This document shows positions 30,955 to 33,178 of a stretch of 33,178 nucleotides of DNA, one piece after another; position 1 is the stretch's first letter, and each line of letters begins with the position of its first letter. The notes under the pieces are model-generated. The model searched no databases and had not been told where the DNA came from. It saw nothing but the letters and a program-made list of their open reading frames with translations. The stretch is from Bacteroidales bacterium (GTDB lineage Bacteria; Bacteroidota; Bacteroidia; Bacteroidales; Muribaculaceae), in contig CAAEIL010000035.1 in the NCBI GenBank assembly GCA_900755985.1, positions 1 through 33,178 of the forward strand, given 5' to 3'. Made by a program: the position numbers and the translations under genes.

Positions 30955-31000
30955 ATTGATTTGTTTGAGGGAGAGATATTTTTTATGCTAAGTGATGTAT

Positions 31001-32278
31001 TTATGGCTGTTTGCGGACAACTACGGTGCTGAGGCGTCCGGGGTCGAGGTATTTGGCGGCAATATGCATAAGACGCTGGGGAGTGAGCCTGCTGATGGTG
31101 TCAAACTGGCGCTCGAAGTAGCCGTCTCCGATACCTACCATTAGATTTGTCTCGTAATAATCGATGAGCGAGAAAGGCGAGTCGAGCCGTGCAGCCAGGC
31201 CCGAAGTGATGTCTGCACGCACGCGGCGCAGTTGGTCGTCCGGCATGGGCTCGGTGGCTAAACGGCGCAATTCGTGGCGTATCTCATCGACCACTTGTGC
31301 GGAGTATGCGTTGTCACATTGTGCGCTGATTTGGACGAAAGCCCCTTCCTGCGAGCCGAAGAGAGCGGCGCTGATACCATAAGTGAGGCCTTTTTCTTCG
31401 CGTATTGATGTCATAAGGCGGCTGCCGAAATATCCGCCAAGAGCAACGACCGTGTGGCGTAGTTCGTCGTAGTCGGGATGGTTGCGCCCTATTGCGGGTA
31501 TTCCGCAGGCAACGGCGCCCTGCATGGCTGCTGTGGCTGAGTCTATGATGCTGTCTGAAGGGATTCCGGGTGTAAGTGGGACAACGGCCACTGTCGCCGA
31601 TGTGTCCTCGGGTTTAAGCCTTGTCGCCAATTCTTCTACGGCGTTGACGATTTTGTCAGAGAGGCGTCCGGCTGCGAAAATATGTACCGGTGTTTGCCGG
31701 GCCAGTGAGTGTGCGCGGACAATGTCGTCGCGACATGTACCCTCAATCACCGGCAGTGGAGTGGGCAGCATATAGGGATGCGCCTTCCCTTTCATTGCTG
31801 TGGCAATGGCTTGTGAAGCGATATACGATGGTTTGGTAAGATTGAGCCTACGGTCCATGACGACTTTGCGAAGTGCGTTTTCGACTGCTTTGTCGGGGAA
31901 GGCCGGTGTCAGCAGCATGTCGCCGACAAGCGGCAGCAGCTCGCGGGTTGTTTCGTTGAGCGATATTAGCGACAGACCGCTGAAATGAGGTTGGGCAATA
32001 GCAGTGATGAAAGCGCCGTTGAAGTCGATGGTCTCGGCAATGTCGGCGCCTGACATCGTTGCGCAGCCTTCGCGCAGCAGTGCCGGCATAATAGCGGGAG
32101 CGCCCGCGCAGTCGGTGGCAGCAGTACCTCGGCTCAGATATACGCTTACACGGTTGGCTTCGCAACTTCCGTTGTCAAGCAGGTGAAGCGTGACTCCGGG
32201 AGCAAAGTCTACGATTGTTACAGGTGGTATGGACAGCGAACCGAAGTCGCTGACGGCAGGAATTTCGGGTTGTGTCAT
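31001..32278 (-). CDS. M16 peptidase-like protein lacking the zinc motif
   Basis: A 425-residue protein with the two-lobe layout of M16 (insulinase/processing peptidase) family members. Where HxxEH should be, the sequence reads ALLREGCATMSG (66-77), without the histidines. The second-lobe signature YFGSRLMTSIREEKGLTYGI is well kept. No signal peptide is evident, so it may be cytoplasmic. In M16 pairs one subunit often lacks the zinc site and helps substrate binding, so it is probably a non-catalytic partner or pseudoenzyme. Its ATG overlaps the kdsB stop by 4 bases. Confidence 0.85.
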   Translation of the reverse strand: MTQPEIPAVSDFGSLSIPPVTIVDFAPGVTLHLLDNGSCEANRVSVYLSRGTAATDCAGAPAIMPALLREGCATMSGADIAETIDFNGAFITAIAQPHFSGLSLISLNETTRELLPLVGDMLLTPAFPDKAVENALRKVVMDRRLNLTKPSYIASQAIATAMKGKAHPYMLPTPLPVIEGTCRDDIVRAHSLARQTPVHIFAAGRLSDKIVNAVEELATRLKPEDTSATVAVVPLTPGIPSDSIIDSATAAMQGAVACGIPAIGRNHPDYDELRHTVVALGGYFGSRLMTSIREEKGLTYGISAALFGSQEGAFVQISAQCDNAYSAQVVDEIRHELRRLATEPMPDDQLRRVRADITSGLAARLDSPFSLIDYYETNLMVGIGDGYFERQFDTISRLTPQRLMHIAAKYLDPGRLSTVVVRKQP

Positions 32279-33033
32279 TTTGTTTTTCTGGCAAGTATGC
32301 GACGGGCGTTTTCCAGGTCGTCGAGGGTATCGATGCCCACTGTTGGGCAGTCCGTCAGGGCTACGCGGATGTTGTAGCCGTTTTCGAGCCAGCGCAACTG
32401 TTCGAGGCTCTCGGCAAGTTCGAGCGGCGACTGCGGCAATGATGTTATTTTGTCAAGGACTTCGGCTCGGTAGGCATAGATGCCGACATGGGTGTGGAAT
32501 GTGGCTTGGTCCAGCCAATGTTTCCAATCAGTCGAGCGCACATACGGCACAATCGAACGTGAGAAGTAGAGCGCGCGACCATTAGCTCCGAAGACCACTT
32601 TTACGAGATTGGGGTCAAAGAGAGCCTCGAATCCCTGAGCGGGGTCGAAGCGACGAGCCAGAGTGGCAATGTCAGTATCAGCCAAGTCGAAACATGCCAT
32701 CAGCGAGCGTATCTGTGACGGATCGATGAAAGGCTCGTCACCCTGGACGTTGATGATGATGTCGGCGGGACGTCCCAGACGGTCGAAGGCCTCGAGCACG
32801 CGGTCGGTGCCGCAGCGATGCTCCTCGGATGTCATGACCGCGGTGCCTCCGAAGGCTTCGACAGCTTGGGCTATGCGAAGGTCGTCGGTGGCTACGGCAA
32901 CGAGGTCAACGGCTTTTGACGCCTGTTCGACAACATGCTGTATAACTGGTTTACCTCCGAGATCGGCAAGAGGCTTGCCGGGAAAGCGCGTCGAGGCGTA
33001 ACGTGCGGGGATTATGGCTATGAATTTGTTCAT
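32275..33033 (-). CDS. kdsB: 3-deoxy-manno-octulosonate cytidylyltransferase (CMP-Kdo synthetase)
   Basis: A 252-residue enzyme that activates Kdo with CTP for lipopolysaccharide core synthesis. The start MNKFIAIIPARYASTRFPGK is the family signature, with the nucleotide-binding loop. TSEEHRCGTDRVLEA, INVQGDEPFIDPSQI and the C-terminal VALTDCPTVGIDTLDDLENA all fit. Length is normal. It overlaps both neighbours by 4 bases (upstream membrane protein and downstream M16-like gene), so three genes are translationally coupled. It works in the same pathway as the arabinose-5-phosphate isomerase at 20192. Confidence 0.97.
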   Translation of the reverse strand: MNKFIAIIPARYASTRFPGKPLADLGGKPVIQHVVEQASKAVDLVAVATDDLRIAQAVEAFGGTAVMTSEEHRCGTDRVLEAFDRLGRPADIIINVQGDEPFIDPSQIRSLMACFDLADTDIATLARRFDPAQGFEALFDPNLVKVVFGANGRALYFSRSIVPYVRSTDWKHWLDQATFHTHVGIYAYRAEVLDKITSLPQSPLELAESLEQLRWLENGYNIRVALTDCPTVGIDTLDDLENARRILARKTK

Positions 33034-33178
33034 TTCTGTGTGGTTTTGTCGGGTTCGATTTTGTTTTTCTTGCCGAAGTACAGTGGTAAGAGACAGCTTC
33101 CGGCAAATAGATATATGTAGTATGAAAGCAGACGCCAGCTCAGCGCTAAAATCAATGCTGTCTGCGCCGAGCCTATGA
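33030..33178 (-). CDS. Membrane protein, C-terminal end only (possible lysylphosphatidylglycerol synthase-like/UPF0104)
   Basis: The last 48 codons of a gene entering from the right edge. The visible part is a hydrophobic helix (ALILALSWRLLSYYIYLFAG) followed by a short basic tail ending in TTQK. The helix resembles the last membrane segment of lysylphosphatidylglycerol synthase-like (YbhN/UPF0104) proteins, but 48 residues are too few to be sure. The stop overlaps the kdsB start by 4 bases (ATGA), which shows it is real and coupled to kdsB. Confidence 0.7.
   Translation of the reverse strand, partial: IGSAQTALILALSWRLLSYYIYLFAGSCLLPLYFGKKNKIEPDKTTQK

Overview
The window looks like a chromosomal segment of a Bacteroidales bacterium, possibly of the Muribaculaceae group (inference only). 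The evidence is the Bacteroides-type promoter pattern TTTG-N19-21-TAnnTTTG in front of several genes, the phoH-purC-menG neighbourhood, the DUF3078, DUF3408 and DUF3987 families, and NBU-like mobilizable-element genes. No rRNA or tRNA gene and no CRISPR array was seen.

Left part (1 to about 14,480): an integrative mobilizable element whose genes all lie on the minus strand. Read in the direction of transcription from the mnmE side they are: a regulator with a zinc-knuckle start and four tandem HTH domains, a tyrosine integrase, a HigB/HigA-type toxin-antitoxin pair, a two-helix membrane protein, a small excisionase-like HTH protein, a DUF3987 helicase-like protein, a Toprim primase-like protein, a DUF3408 protein, a candidate oriT, a MobC-like accessory protein and a MOBP-type relaxase. 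After a hairpin terminator comes a type I restriction-modification operon, hsdR-hsdM-hsdS. hsdS runs off the left edge, so the far end of the element is not in view. The element's non-coding DNA is structured: a 63-bp block with 11-bp-phased TCCACC repeats occurs in front of both the integrase and the small HTH gene. Four GYGTCTA repeats at exactly 10-bp spacing lie in front of the four-HTH regulator gene. The right end probably lies at or just beyond the 3' end of mnmE.

Middle part (14,484 to 20,030, minus strand): housekeeping genes mnmE, a secreted lipoprotein nuclease, truA (GTG start) and speA in a tight row, then a small membrane protein.

Plus-strand cluster (20,192 to 23,921): a perfect Bacteroides promoter drives a SIS-only arabinose-5-phosphate isomerase (kdsD type), two secreted TonB C-terminal-domain proteins (one with two such domains), ribH and a family 2 glycosyltransferase.

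Right part (23,941 to 33,178, minus strand): phoH-purC-menG-DUF3078 plus two secreted proteins of unknown function form one likely operon. Upstream lies another likely operon: a partial membrane protein, kdsB, an M16-like protein without the zinc motif, and a 507-residue protein fusing a YkuD L,D-transpeptidase to a class A beta-lactamase-like domain. That fusion is the most unusual single gene in the window. KdsD and KdsB both serve Kdo supply for the outer envelope.
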